A stretch of DNA of 62,446 nt from an alpha proteobacterium AAP81b (GCA_001295935.1 LJHX01000038.1:1-62446), one strand, 5' to 3'; counted from the stretch's first letter, positions 32,581 through 41,733 are shown. Program-made: numbers and translations. Notes: generated by a model from the letters alone, not told the origin.

Positions 32581-33317
32581 CTCGCGTTCGGCACAGCGGT
32601 GAGGAAATAGTTCACCGCCATGTCGTCACCGAGGTGAAAGCTGCGATCCGGGCGCCAGCCAAGGCCCCGGGTCGCGGTGACCTCGATGCCGACCGCCGCC
32701 AGCGCCGCGGTCAGCTCGGCCGGAGTCATGAACTTCTGCCAGTCATGCGCGCCGCGCGGAATGGCGCGCGCCAGATATTCGGCGCCGGCGATCAGCACCG
32801 CCCAGCTCAGCGGCGTGCGGTTGGGGGTCGACATCACCACCAGCCCGCCCGGACGCACCAGCCGCGCCAGCGCGGCGAAGAAGCTGTCGCGATCGGCGAC
32901 ATGCTCGACGACTTCGAAACAGGTGACGATGTCGGCGCTCACGCCCTCGGCGGCGAGTTCCTCGACCGACAGCGCGCGATAGCCGATCGCCAGCCCGCCG
33001 GCGGCGGCATGCGCCTCTGCCGCCGCGATATTCTCGGGCGCCGCATCGATCCCCGTCACCTCGGCCCCCATCCGCGCCAGCGGTTCGGTCATCAGCCCGG
33101 CGCCGCAGCCGATATCGAGCGCGGTCAGCCCGGCGAGCGGCCGGCGCGCCCGCACATCGCGGCCGAAACGTTCGCAGGCGGCATCGCGCAGCAATGTGCT
33201 GCGCAGCGGCGTCACCCGGTGCAGCATCGCCGACGACCCCTTCGGATTCCACCAGTCCGCGGCGAGTCTGCCGAAAAACGCCGCTTCCGCGGGGGCGATA
33301 CTGGCGGCTGCGCTCAT
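32577..33317 (-). CDS. ubiG: Ubiquinone O-methyltransferase UbiG
   Basis: A 246-residue SAM methyltransferase carrying out both O-methylations of ubiquinone synthesis. FGRLAADWWNPKGSSAMLH is the UbiG-specific N-terminus; DIGCGAGLMTEPLARMGA binds SAM; AHDWQKFMTPAEL is another family site. I chose the ATG at 33317 because GAGAGAC lies at good distance; 33329 is possible. It is divergent from lysC across 153 bp, a common alphaproteobacterial arrangement. The stop shares CTAA with the RcnB-like gene. Confidence 0.95.
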   Translation of the reverse strand: MSAAASIAPAEAAFFGRLAADWWNPKGSSAMLHRVTPLRSTLLRDAACERFGRDVRARRPLAGLTALDIGCGAGLMTEPLARMGAEVTGIDAAPENIAAAEAHAAAGGLAIGYRALSVEELAAEGVSADIVTCFEVVEHVADRDSFFAALARLVRPGGLVVMSTPNRTPLSWAVLIAGAEYLARAIPRGAHDWQKFMTPAELTAALAAVGIEVTATRGLGWRPDRSFHLGDDMAVNYFLTAVPNAS

Positions 33318-33470
33318 TTCGTCTCTCATGTCGACAAGCCCGGCTTCCTTGCCAAGGCTAGGTCGCCTTCCTATCAGGCGCGCAGCCCCCACCGAAAGAT
33401 GGGACATTGTTGCACAGGCTGCGCAACCCTGCAGGGGCGGCGCGCGGCGCGAAGGACGCTTGTTTCGGCC

Positions 33471-34718
33471 ATGGCCCTGATCGTCATGAAATTCGGCGGC
33501 ACCTCGATGGCCGGCACCGAGCGCATCCGCGCCGTCGCGGCGCGGGTCAAGCGCGCCGTCGATGCGGGCGACCGCGTCGCCGTCGTCGTTTCGGCGATGG
33601 CCGGCGAGACCGATCGCCTGGTCAATTTCTGCCGGGAGGCCTCGCCGCTCGCCGACCCCCGCGAATATGACGTCGTCGTCGCCGCCGGTGAGCAGATCAC
33701 CGCCGGGCTGCTGGCGATCGCGCTGCAGGCCGCCGGGGTGCCGGCGCGGTCGTGGCTCGGCTGGCAGCTGCCGGTGCGCACCTCCGACGCGCACAGCGTC
33801 GCGCGCATCGAGGCGATCGACACCGCCGGCATCCTCGCCGCCATGGACCGCGGCGAGGTCGCCGTCGTCCCGGGCTTCCAGGGGCTTGCCGACAGCGGCC
33901 GGGTGACGACGCTCGGCCGCGGCGGTTCGGACACGTCGGCGGTGGCGCTGGCGGCGGCCTTGAAGGCCGATCGCTGCGACATCTACACCGACGTCGACGG
34001 CGTCTATACCACCGACCCGCGCATCGTGCCGCGCGCTCGCAAGCTCGCGCGGATCACCTATGAGGAAATGCTCGAACTTGCCTCGGTTGGCGCCAAGGTC
34101 TTGCAGACGCGCTCGGTCGAGCTTGCCATGAAGGAAGCGGTGCGCCTTCAGGTGCTGTCGAGTTTTTCGGACGCGCCCGGGACGCTGGTCGTCGGAGAGG
34201 ATGAGGAAATGGAGCGCGAGCTGATCGCCGGCGTGGCGTACGACAAGAACGAGGCCAAGGTGACGCTCGTCGGCGTGCCCGACAAGCCCGGCGTCGTCGC
34301 GATGATCTTCGGGCCCTTGGCCGACGCCAACATCAACGTCGACATGATCGTCCAGAATATCGACAAGGGCGAGGGCACCACCGACGTCACCTTCACCGTA
34401 CCGCGCGCGCAACTGCCGCTGTCGCTCGACGTCCTCGACAAGGCGCGCGCCGGCATCGGCTATGCCCGGATCATCCCCGACGCCAATGTTGCCAAGGTCT
34501 CGGTCGTCGGCGTCGGCATGAAGAGCCATGCCGGGGTGGCCGCGACGATGTTCCGCGCGCTCGCCGATCGCGGCATCAACATCCAGGCGATCACCACCTC
34601 CGAGATCAAGGTCAGCGTGCTGATCGCCCAGGAATATGTCGAGCTCGCGGTGCGGGTGCTGCATACCGCCTATGGCCTCGACGGCGAAGCGCCGGCCGAG
34701 GCGGAGGACGTGCTTTGA
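33471..34718 (+). CDS. lysC: Aspartate kinase
   Basis: A 415-residue monofunctional aspartokinase that phosphorylates aspartate, the first step to Lys, Thr, Met and diaminopimelate. The kinase domain starts IVMKFGGTSMAG and includes TLGRGGSDTSAVALAAAL and YTDVDGVYTTDPRIV. Two C-terminal ACT domains follow (VTLVGVPDKPGVVAMIFG and VSVVGVGMKSHAGVAATMF), the site of feedback control by Lys/Thr. The next gene starts in its TGA (TTGA). Confidence 0.97.
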   Translation: MALIVMKFGGTSMAGTERIRAVAARVKRAVDAGDRVAVVVSAMAGETDRLVNFCREASPLADPREYDVVVAAGEQITAGLLAIALQAAGVPARSWLGWQLPVRTSDAHSVARIEAIDTAGILAAMDRGEVAVVPGFQGLADSGRVTTLGRGGSDTSAVALAAALKADRCDIYTDVDGVYTTDPRIVPRARKLARITYEEMLELASVGAKVLQTRSVELAMKEAVRLQVLSSFSDAPGTLVVGEDEEMERELIAGVAYDKNEAKVTLVGVPDKPGVVAMIFGPLADANINVDMIVQNIDKGEGTTDVTFTVPRAQLPLSLDVLDKARAGIGYARIIPDANVAKVSVVGVGMKSHAGVAATMFRALADRGINIQAITTSEIKVSVLIAQEYVELAVRVLHTAYGLDGEAPAEAEDVL

Positions 34719-35734
34719 GCCTCGACGCCCTCTCCGCCAGAGGCCGCGCCTTTCTCGGCACCCGCCACGCCATCATGGCCGGCGCAATGACCTGGGTCAG
34801 CGAACGCCATCTCGTCAGCGCCATCTCCAACGCCGGCGGCTTCGGCGTCATCGCCTGCGGGTCGATGACCCCCGACCTGCTCGACGCCGAGATCGCCGCG
34901 ACGCGCGCCCTCACCGACAAGCCCTTCGGCGTCAATCTGATCACCCTGCACCCGGCGATGGACGACCTCATCGCCGTCTGCGCCCGCCACCAGGTCGGCC
35001 ATGTCGTCCTCGCCGGCGGGCTGCCGTCGGGCGCCGCCATCGCCGCGATCAAGGCCTTCGGCGCCAGGCTGATGTGCTTCGCGCCGACCGCGGCGCTGGC
35101 GAAGAAGCTGGTGCGTTCCGGCGTCGATGCCATCGTCATCGAAGGCTCGGAGGCCGGCGGCCATATCGGCCCGGTCAGCCTCACCGTGCTGGCGCAGGAA
35201 ATCCTGCCCGTCGTCACGGACGTGCCGGTGTTCGTCGCCGGCGGCATCGGCCGCGGTTCGGCGATCGCGGCCTTTCTCGATATGGGGGCGAGCGGGGTGC
35301 AACTCGGCACGCGCTTCGCGGCGTCGGCCGAATCGGTGGCTCACCCCAACTTCAAAAAGGCCTTCTTTCGCGCCAGTGCTCGCGATGCCATCGCCAGCGT
35401 GCAGATCGATCCGCGGCTGCCGGTGATCCCGGTGCGGGCGCTGAAGAATGCCGGCTCGGATGCCTTCAACGCCAAGCAACGCGAGGTCGCCGCGGCGGTC
35501 GATCGCGGCGAGATCGACCTCGCCACCGGCCAGCTTGCCATCGAGCATTATTGGGCCGGCGCGCTGCGTCGCGCTGTCGTCGAGGGCGATGTCGAAACCG
35601 GCAGCCTGATGGCCGGGCAGTCGGTCGGCATGGTGACCCGCGAGCAGCCCGTCGCCGAGATCATCGCCGAGCTCGTCGCCGAGGCCGAGGCAGCGCTCGC
35701 GCCGCGTCCCGTGACGCCAGCGGTCGCCGCCTGA
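34715..35734 (+). CDS. Nitronate monooxygenase-like FMN enzyme
   Basis: A 339-residue TIM-barrel flavoprotein of the nitronate monooxygenase/enoyl reductase II group. FMN-binding segments are ISNAGGFGVIACGSM, FVAGGIGRGSAIAAF and GVQLGTRFAASAES; SEAGGHIGP carries the expected catalytic His. It starts at a TTG overlapping the lysC stop and ends 4 nt before ptsP, so lysC, this gene and ptsP form one translational unit. It may detoxify nitronates or act as an NAD(P)H:quinone reductase. Confidence 0.9.
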   Translation: MSLDALSARGRAFLGTRHAIMAGAMTWVSERHLVSAISNAGGFGVIACGSMTPDLLDAEIAATRALTDKPFGVNLITLHPAMDDLIAVCARHQVGHVVLAGGLPSGAAIAAIKAFGARLMCFAPTAALAKKLVRSGVDAIVIEGSEAGGHIGPVSLTVLAQEILPVVTDVPVFVAGGIGRGSAIAAFLDMGASGVQLGTRFAASAESVAHPNFKKAFFRASARDAIASVQIDPRLPVIPVRALKNAGSDAFNAKQREVAAAVDRGEIDLATGQLAIEHYWAGALRRAVVEGDVETGSLMAGQSVGMVTREQPVAEIIAELVAEAEAALAPRPVTPAVAA

Positions 35735-35738
35735 GCCG

Positions 35739-38009
35739 ATGGCCGCTGCTTCCGCCGCCCGCGAGATCCTCCGCCGCCTCCATGAAGTGATGGCGGCGAA
35801 AACGGGCGTCGAAGCCAAGCTGGCGCAGGTCGTCCGCATCGTCGCCGAGGAACTGACCAGCGAGGTCGCGTCGATCTATCTGCTGCGCGACGGCGTCCTC
35901 GAACTCTTCGCCACCCAGGGCCTCGCCCAGAGCGCCGTCCATGTCACCCGCCTCGCCATGGGCCAGGGCCTTGTCGGCGTCATCGCCGCGGGCCGCGAGC
36001 CGCTCAATCTCGCCGAGGCGCGCGCCCATCCCGACTTCGTCTTCCGCCCCGAAACCGGCGAGGAGGATTTCCACAGCTTCGCCGGCGTGCCGATCGTCCG
36101 GCGCGAGGCGGCGATCGGCGTCCTCGCCGTCCAGCACCGCGAGCCGCGCGACTATGACGAGGTCGAGATCGAGGCGCTGCAGACCGTCGCCATGGTACTT
36201 TCCGAGCTGATCCACGGCGCCGGCCTTGTCGACGACGCCCAGGCGGCGCGCGCCCGCGCCGCGCAATCGGGGCCGGTGCGGCTGCAGGGCCTCAAGCTCG
36301 TCGATGGCATCGGCCGCGGCGCCGCGGTCTTTCACCAGCCGCGTGTCGTTGTCGAGCACACCGTTGCCGACGATGTCGAGGTCGAGCGCGGCCGGCTGTT
36401 CGTCGCCTTTCGCCGCATGCGCGAGCAGATCGACACGATGATGGGCCAGGCCGAATTTTCGGCCGCCGGCGAGCATCAGGACGTCCTCGAAACCTACAAG
36501 ATGTTCGCCTATGATGAAGGCTGGGTGCGGCGGATCAACGAGGCGATCGAGACCGGGCTGACCGCCGAGGCCGCCGTCGAGCGCGTCCAGGCGCGCACCC
36601 GCGCTCGCATGCGCTCGATCGCCGACCCTTACCTGCGCGAGCGCCTCGCCGATCTCGACGATCTGTCGAACCGGCTGCTACGCATCGTTTCGGGGCAGCT
36701 CGGCACCGCTGCCAAATTGGGGCTGCTCGCCGATACCATCCTCATCGCGCGCAATTTGGGGCCCGCCGAGCTGCTCGAGTACGACAAGCGCTTCCTCAAG
36801 GGCGTCGTGCTCGAGGAAGGCTCGCTGACGGCGCATGTCACCATCGTCGCGCGCGCCATGGGGGTGCCCGTGCTCGGCCGGGTGCGCGGGCTGTTCACCG
36901 ACATCGGCGACGGCGACGAGTTGATCCTCGATGGCGCCAATGGCCTGCTCTTCGTCCGCCCGCAGGGGGCGATGATCAAGTCCTTCGAGGCGATGACGGT
37001 GCTGCGCGCCGCCCGCGCCGAAAAATACGCCGCGGTCCGCGACCTGCCGGCGGTCAGCCGCTGCGGCCGCCATGTCCAGGTGATGATGAACGCCGGGCTG
37101 GCCGGCGACGCCCGCGCCCTTGATCTGACCGGCGCCGATGGCATCGGGCTGTTCCGCACCGAATTCCAGTTCCTCGTTTCGGCGACGCTGCCGCGCCGCG
37201 AGCGCCAGCAGGCGCTCTACCGCTCGGTGCTCGACGCCGCCGGCACCCGCCCGGTCATCTTCCGCACCGTCGATATCGGCGGCGACAAGGCGGTGCCGTA
37301 CCTCATGAACAAGGACGGCGCCGAGGACGAGAATCCGGCGATGGGCTGGCGGGCACTGCGCCTCGCGCTCGGGCGCACCGGGCTGATGAAGGTCCAGGCG
37401 CGCGCGCTGCTCCAGGCCGCCGCCGGGCGAACCCTGTCGGTGATGTTCCCGATGGTCAGTGAGCCCTGGGAGTTCGCCGAGGCGAAAGCGCTCGTCGAGG
37501 CGCAGCGCGAGCAACTGGCCCGCGCCGGCGCGGCGCTGCCGAGCGACATCCGCTATGGCGCGATGATCGAGGTGCCGGCGCTGATCGAGGCGCTCGATTC
37601 GCTGCTGCCGATGACCGACTTTGTTTCGGTTGGCACCAACGACCTGACGCAGTTCCTGTTCGCCGCCGACCGCGCCAACCCGCGCCTCGCCGATCGCTAC
37701 GACTGGCTGTCGCCCGCCATCCTGCGCGTCATCCGGCGCATTTGCCGCGAGGCCGGGGCGGCGCGGGTGCCGGTGACGGTTTGCGGCGAAATGGGCGGGC
37801 GGCCGCTGGAGGCGCTGGCGCTGATGGCGTGCGGCGTCGAGCGGCTGTCGATCACGCCCGCCGGCGTCGGCCCGATCAAGGCGATGGTGCGCTCGGCCGA
37901 TCTGGGGCGCTTGAGCGAGGCGATGCAGGGCTGGCTCGATTCACCGGGGTGCGACGTGCGCGCCGCGCTGTCGGCGGCAGCGGCGGCGCAGGGGGTCGAG
38001 CTAGGGTAG
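35739..38009 (+). CDS. ptsP: Nitrogen-PTS enzyme I (EI-Ntr)
   Basis: A 756-residue PEP-protein phosphotransferase. The N-terminal GAF domain (about residues 10-165, FHSFAGVPIVRREAAIGVL) resembles the NifA sensory domain and in other alphaproteobacteria binds glutamine. The phosphocarrier His is H366 in LTAHVTIVARAMGVP. The PEP-binding barrel follows with GLFRTEFQFL, FRTVDIGGDK and VSVGTNDLTQFLFAADR. It starts the regulatory cascade EI-Ntr, NPr, EIIA-Ntr; ptsO and ptsN are not in this window. Co-transcription with lysC is characteristic of alphaproteobacteria. Confidence 0.96.
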   Translation: MAAASAAREILRRLHEVMAAKTGVEAKLAQVVRIVAEELTSEVASIYLLRDGVLELFATQGLAQSAVHVTRLAMGQGLVGVIAAGREPLNLAEARAHPDFVFRPETGEEDFHSFAGVPIVRREAAIGVLAVQHREPRDYDEVEIEALQTVAMVLSELIHGAGLVDDAQAARARAAQSGPVRLQGLKLVDGIGRGAAVFHQPRVVVEHTVADDVEVERGRLFVAFRRMREQIDTMMGQAEFSAAGEHQDVLETYKMFAYDEGWVRRINEAIETGLTAEAAVERVQARTRARMRSIADPYLRERLADLDDLSNRLLRIVSGQLGTAAKLGLLADTILIARNLGPAELLEYDKRFLKGVVLEEGSLTAHVTIVARAMGVPVLGRVRGLFTDIGDGDELILDGANGLLFVRPQGAMIKSFEAMTVLRAARAEKYAAVRDLPAVSRCGRHVQVMMNAGLAGDARALDLTGADGIGLFRTEFQFLVSATLPRRERQQALYRSVLDAAGTRPVIFRTVDIGGDKAVPYLMNKDGAEDENPAMGWRALRLALGRTGLMKVQARALLQAAAGRTLSVMFPMVSEPWEFAEAKALVEAQREQLARAGAALPSDIRYGAMIEVPALIEALDSLLPMTDFVSVGTNDLTQFLFAADRANPRLADRYDWLSPAILRVIRRICREAGAARVPVTVCGEMGGRPLEALALMACGVERLSITPAGVGPIKAMVRSADLGRLSEAMQGWLDSPGCDVRAALSAAAAAQGVELG

Positions 38010-38044
38010 TCAGTGTCGCCTTGTTACCGACGACATGCCCCATC

Positions 38045-38114
38045 CGCTCATGCCGAGCGAAGTCGAGGCATCCACCGTCACCGGGGCGTGCCTCGACTTC
38101 GCTCGGCATGAGCG
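38045..38114. repeat. GCCGAGC...GTCGAGGCA inverted repeat, copy 2
   Basis: Perfect 26-bp arms (38045-38070 and 38089-38114) around an 18-nt loop, located between the convergent stops of ptsP and yciI. Same family as 19283-19349 and 45771-45833. Placement suggests a bidirectional terminator. Confidence 0.9.
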
Positions 38115-38189
38115 ACGGCAAAGTTACAATCGATCGTAGCCGACATCAGGTCCGATCGCCGCCGGTCCAGCGCTCCGGGGCGCTGCGCC

Positions 38190-38471
38190 TCAGCCCGGTA
38201 TGACCTTGTGCCAGTTCGTCACCGACCGACTCTCGAACAGCCCGACCTGATGGTACGGATCGGCGGTGGCGAAGGCGACGGCGTCGTCGCGATTGTCGAA
38301 GGCGATGATCAGCAGGCTGCCCATCGCCCGGCCGTCGGGGCGCAGCAGTGGCCCCGCCACCAGCACGTCGTCGCCCTTGCTGTTTATATGCGCAAGATGC
38401 GCCTGCCGCGTCGCGGCGCGCAGATCAGCCGAATCGGGCTTGTCGATACAATGGATGGCGAAATAGGGCAT
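38190..38471 (-). CDS. YciI-family protein
   Basis: A 93-residue YciI-like protein with a dimeric alpha/beta ferredoxin-like fold: MPYFAIHCIDKP, AHLAHINSKGDDVLVAGPLL and FATADPYHQVGLFES. His and Asp residues (HLAHI, ADPY) form the supposed active site of the family, whose biochemical function is unsettled. The start at 38471 is where the conserved protein begins; the open frame runs on upstream without conservation. It is divergent from the lrgAB genes. Confidence 0.9.
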   Translation of the reverse strand: MPYFAIHCIDKPDSADLRAATRQAHLAHINSKGDDVLVAGPLLRPDGRAMGSLLIIAFDNRDDAVAFATADPYHQVGLFESRSVTNWHKVIPG

Positions 38472-38510
38472 GCGCCGGCGGCATAACCCGCGCCGGCGCG
38501 AAGGGGAAGC

Positions 38511-38879
38511 ATGGCCGTACGGAAGTTCTTGCAAGGCCACGCCCCCGGCGTGGCGCTGTGCATCGCGCTGGCCGAAGCCGGGCGCTGGCTGGCGGCGGCG
38601 CTGGCGCTGCCGGTGCCGGGCGCCGTCATCGGCCTTGCCGCCTATCTGGCGCTGCTGCTGACGCTGGGCGAACGCCTGGCGTGGAGCCGCGACGGCGGCC
38701 GGCTGCTGCTGCGCTGGCTGGGCGCGCTGCTGGTGCCGGCGCTCGTCGGGCTCGGTGCGCGCGCCATGCTGATCGCCGATGCGGCGCTGCCGCTGGTGCT
38801 GCTGCTGGTGACGACGACACTGGTGACCGCGGTGGCGACGGCGCTGCTCTATCGCCTCGCCGGCGGCGGCGATTCGTGA
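38511..38879 (+). CDS. lrgA: CidA/LrgA family membrane protein
   Basis: A 122-residue membrane protein with four predicted hydrophobic helices and the family motif LPVPGAVIGLAAYLALL. CidA/LrgA proteins are holin-like in the older model; recent work links them with LrgB homologues to pyruvate or glycolate transport. Its TGA overlaps the lrgB ATG (TGATG). Confidence 0.9.
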   Translation: MAVRKFLQGHAPGVALCIALAEAGRWLAAALALPVPGAVIGLAAYLALLLTLGERLAWSRDGGRLLLRWLGALLVPALVGLGARAMLIADAALPLVLLLVTTTLVTAVATALLYRLAGGGDS

Positions 38880-39604
38880 TGGCGGGAACCATGCCGAACA
38901 TGATGCCGGTGATGGTGGCGCTGTGGTCGGCGCTGCTCGCCTCGGCGCTGGTGCTGCTGGTCTTCGCCGGCGCCCGTGCGCTGTCGGGGCGCCTCGGCCA
39001 CCCGCCCTGGGCCAGCCCGGTGCTGACCGGCGCCATCGCCACGGCGCTGCTGCTCGCCGCAACCGGCATTCCGCTCGCCTGGTTCAGCGCCGCGACCCAG
39101 CCGCTGCGCTGGCTGCTGGGGCCGGCGCTGGTGGCACTGGCGCTCGTCGTCGAAGCCAATGCCGGGCTGTTGCGGCGCTCGGCGCTGCCGGTGCTGGTGG
39201 CGGTGACCGGCGGCACGCTCGTCGGCCTCGCCAGCGCCATCGTCATGGCGCGCTGGCTCGGGCTCGGCCCCGATCTCGCCGCCGCGGTCAGCACCAAGAC
39301 GGTATCGACACCTTTTTCGGTGGCGATCATGATGAAGGTCGGCGGCCCGGTCGAACTCGCCGCGGCGATGTCGGTGACGACGGGCGTTGTTGGCGCGCTG
39401 ACGGTGATGCCGCTGCTGCGTCGCCTCGGCTTTCGAGGGGCCGGCCCGGCGCTGGCGCTGGGGGTCGCGGCGCATATCGTCGGCACCGACTGGCTGACCC
39501 GCCGCGACGCCCGCGCCGGCGGGCTGGCGGCGCTGGCGTTCGTGATTGCCGGGGTGATCCTGGGATTGCTGGTGCCGGCAATCTGGCCCTGGCTGGCGGC
39601 GTGA
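38879..39604 (+). CDS. lrgB: CidB/LrgB family membrane protein
   Basis: A 241-residue LrgB protein with about six to eight membrane helices. Conserved segments are LGPALVALALVVE, VSTKTVSTPFSVAIM and AHIVGTDWLTRRD. It would form a complex with the LrgA protein. The ATG at 38879 overlaps the lrgA stop. The rpmB promoter begins within 20 nt of its end. Confidence 0.92.
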   Translation: MAGTMPNMMPVMVALWSALLASALVLLVFAGARALSGRLGHPPWASPVLTGAIATALLLAATGIPLAWFSAATQPLRWLLGPALVALALVVEANAGLLRRSALPVLVAVTGGTLVGLASAIVMARWLGLGPDLAAAVSTKTVSTPFSVAIMMKVGGPVELAAAMSVTTGVVGALTVMPLLRRLGFRGAGPALALGVAAHIVGTDWLTRRDARAGGLAALAFVIAGVILGLLVPAIWPWLAA

Positions 39605-39619
39605 CCGTTGACCTTGGCG

Positions 39620-39648
39620 TTGACCTTTGTAGGGGCTTGGGCTAACAG
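39620..39648 (+). promoter_or_regulatory. Candidate sigma-70-type promoter of rpmB
   Basis: TTGACC (39620-39625), 17-nt spacer, TAACAG (39643-39648). The bases around the -10 (GGGCTAACAGCCCGCGCTT) closely match the rpsD promoter (GGCTAACGCCCCGCGCTT). Another TTGACC is at 39608. The leader would be about 45 nt. Confidence 0.6.
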
Positions 39649-39699
39649 CCCGCGCTTGCCGCCGGCGGTGCCGGCTTCCCACCCCAAGGACCTGTCCTC

Positions 39700-39993
39700 A
39701 TGTCGCGCGTTTGCGAGCTCACCGCCAAGGGTCGCCTCGTTGGCAACAATGTTTCCCACGCCAACAACAAGACCAAGCGGACCTTCCTGCCCAATCTGCA
39801 GAATGTCACGTTGATCTCGGACGCGCTCGGCCGTTCGGTGCGCCTGCGCGTCTCGGCCAATGGCCTGCGCTCGGTCGAACATGTCGGCGGGCTCGACAAT
39901 TGGCTGCTGAAGACCAGCGAAACCAAGCTCAGCGATCGCGCCGCCCGCCTGAAGCGCGAAATCGCCCGCAAGCTCGCCGCGCCCGCCGCCTGA
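39700..39993 (+). CDS. rpmB: 50S ribosomal protein L28
   Basis: A 97-residue L28 protein: [20 protein letters not shown], then [20 protein letters not shown], of the long alphaproteobacterial type. The zinc-ribbon form is not present. AAGGA lies at about 39685-39690, a little far from the ATG at 39700. The gene has its own promoter and a clear terminator. Confidence 0.97.
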   Translation: MSRVCELTAKGRLVGNNVSHANNKTKRTFLPNLQNVTLISDALGRSVRLRVSANGLRSVEHVGGLDNWLLKTSETKLSDRAARLKREIARKLAAPAA

Positions 39994-40014
39994 GGCGTCG
40001 CCGCTGATGTGTTG

Positions 40015-40045
40015 ACGGCCCGGCTCGTCCGGGCCGTTTGCTTTT
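40015..40045 (+). terminator. Intrinsic terminator of rpmB
   Basis: ACGGCCCGG (40015-40023) pairs with CCGGGCCGT (40029-40037) around CTCGT, followed by TTGCTTTT. This is the most canonical Rho-independent terminator in the window, 21 nt after the L28 stop. Confidence 0.9.
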
Positions 40046-40072
40046 GGGCGCGCCGCATGGGACGACGCCGCC

Positions 40073-40678
40073 ATGCCCCGCCACCCCGTTCGCGCCGCGA
40101 CACCGGCTGACCGCCCGGCGGTGATCCGCATCCTCGCCGACGCCTTTGCCGACGATCCGGCGATGACCTGGCTGTTTTCCGATCCGGCGCGCCGCGCCCG
40201 CCGCCTGCCCCGCCTGTTCACGACGATCGCCCGCGTCGACGCCGATCCGGCGATCTGGAGCCTGAGCCTGGCGGGCGACGGCACGCCGGCCGCCGTCGCG
40301 ATGTGGCGCGCCCCTGGCGCCTGGGCGACGCCGCCGCTTGCCATGCTGGGCGCCTTGCCCGCGCTCGTCGGCACCTTCGGCCGGGCGCTGCCGCGCGCGC
40401 TGGCGCTGCAGAGCGCCCTTGAGGCGCATCACCCGGCGCCGCCGCACTGGTATCTGCAATTCGTCGGCTGCGCGCCGGGGCAGCAGGGCAAGGGCCATGG
40501 CGGCAGCGCCATCGGCGCGCGGCTTGCCGAGTGCGACGCGACGGGCCTGCCGGCGGCGCTCGAAACCGCGACCGAGAGCAATGTCGGGCTGTATCAGGCG
40601 CTCGGTTTTCGCGTCACCGGCACCTTCCGCCACCGCGATGGCCCGTTGTTCTGGTCAATGTGGCGCGAGCCTGCCTAA
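40073..40678 (+). CDS. GNAT-family N-acetyltransferase
   Basis: A 201-residue GNAT protein. DRPAVIRILADAFADDPAMT is the usual N-terminal region of this subgroup. The acetyl-CoA pyrophosphate loop is CAPGQQGKGHGGSAIGARL (Q/R-x-x-G-x-G/A type), and ETATESNVGLYQALGFRVTG is the C-terminal motif B. The substrate is unknown. Its TAA shares a CTAA with the stop of the convergent phytase-like gene. Confidence 0.9.
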   Translation: MPRHPVRAATPADRPAVIRILADAFADDPAMTWLFSDPARRARRLPRLFTTIARVDADPAIWSLSLAGDGTPAAVAMWRAPGAWATPPLAMLGALPALVGTFGRALPRALALQSALEAHHPAPPHWYLQFVGCAPGQQGKGHGGSAIGARLAECDATGLPAALETATESNVGLYQALGFRVTGTFRHRDGPLFWSMWREPA

Positions 40679-41733
40679 GGATCGAGCTCGAACTTCATCA
40701 GCAGGGTGCGCTGCGCCGGCGACAGATTGTCGTCGGAAACGAGGTAGAGGAACACCCGTCCGCCCTCGCGGCGCAGCGCCAGCCCCTCCATATTGTCGAG
40801 CGTCAGTGGTGGCGCCAGGGTTGCGAGTTCACGGCTCGGCAACAGCAGGTCGGCGGGAACGCCGCCCGCCCGCCGCGCCGCCTGCAAGGCGCCGAGATCG
40901 ACGAGCACCAGCTTTGCCGCGACACTGACGCCGTCGAAGCGGCGCGTCAGCAGCAGCAGGCGATTCGCATCGAGCAGCACCGCATCGGTCGGGCTGAAGC
41001 CCCTGGGCGGCGCGATCGCCAGCCGCGTCGCGCCGGCGGCGGTCAGCAGCAGCGCGTCGTGATGGCCATCGCGCCCGCGCCCCTGTTCCGAGATCGCCAG
41101 CGCCGCCTCGGCATCGAGGCGCGCGAAAGCCTCGCCGCCGCCGTTGCTCGGCCAGGCGATCGTCGGCGTGACGTGGCGAACGTCGGTCGGCGCGCCGTCG
41201 GGCAACGCGCCGGTTGCAGCGGCGCGATAGCGTTGCAGGCGATGATCCTGCTCGAAAAACACTTCGGCGACCCCGCCGGTCCATTCGAGCGCTTCGGCGT
41301 CGCCATCGGCCTTGGTCGCCGCCGGCCGGCCGTCGGCCATGACGATCGCCGCGATTCGCCCGCCCTCGGCGCCGACCAGCCGCCCGCCGCGCTCGACGGG
41401 GCGGAAAGACAGCCAATTGCCGGTATCGGAAACGGCGACCAGCGAGCCATCGTCGCGCCAGCGCAGCCCCGACAACCCGCCGAACAAGCGATCGGGCGAG
41501 CTTAACTGCACGGCGCCGGCAAAGCGCAGCGCGCCGACACGATCCTGCGCGCGATCGTCGGGGTTGAGCGGCAGCGGCGCCGCATCGAGGCGAAGTGCCG
41601 CCGGCGCCGCCACCGCCGGCGGCCCGTCGGGCAGCATGGCGTTGCCGGCGGCGGCGGCCGCGGCGATGACGACGGCGCCGGCGAACAGGCGCTCCCAGAG
41701 CACGGGTGGCGCGTTACTTCGCCTTGACTTCAA
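40675..41733 (-). CDS. Phytase-like/esterase-like beta-propeller protein
   Basis: A 352-residue protein with a hydrophobic N-terminal segment (LFAGAVVIAAAAAAGNAML, about residues 15-34; membrane anchor or uncleaved signal), then a propeller-like domain resembling the esterase-like activity of phytase family: FGGLSGLRWRDDGSLVAVSD, NGGGEAFARLDAEAALAISE, DNMEGLALRREGG. It is probably periplasmic and membrane-tethered. The start overlaps the DUF2846-like gene by 20 nt, so it is part of a three-gene minus-strand unit. Confidence 0.8.
   Translation of the reverse strand: MKSRRSNAPPVLWERLFAGAVVIAAAAAAGNAMLPDGPPAVAAPAALRLDAAPLPLNPDDRAQDRVGALRFAGAVQLSSPDRLFGGLSGLRWRDDGSLVAVSDTGNWLSFRPVERGGRLVGAEGGRIAAIVMADGRPAATKADGDAEALEWTGGVAEVFFEQDHRLQRYRAAATGALPDGAPTDVRHVTPTIAWPSNGGGEAFARLDAEAALAISEQGRGRDGHHDALLLTAAGATRLAIAPPRGFSPTDAVLLDANRLLLLTRRFDGVSVAAKLVLVDLGALQAARRAGGVPADLLLPSRELATLAPPLTLDNMEGLALRREGGRVFLYLVSDDNLSPAQRTLLMKFELDP

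Noticed and set aside
32577-34664. 695-codon minus-strand frame reading from ubiG through lysC
   Set aside because: Only the UbiG part is a real protein; the upstream extension is antisense to lysC.
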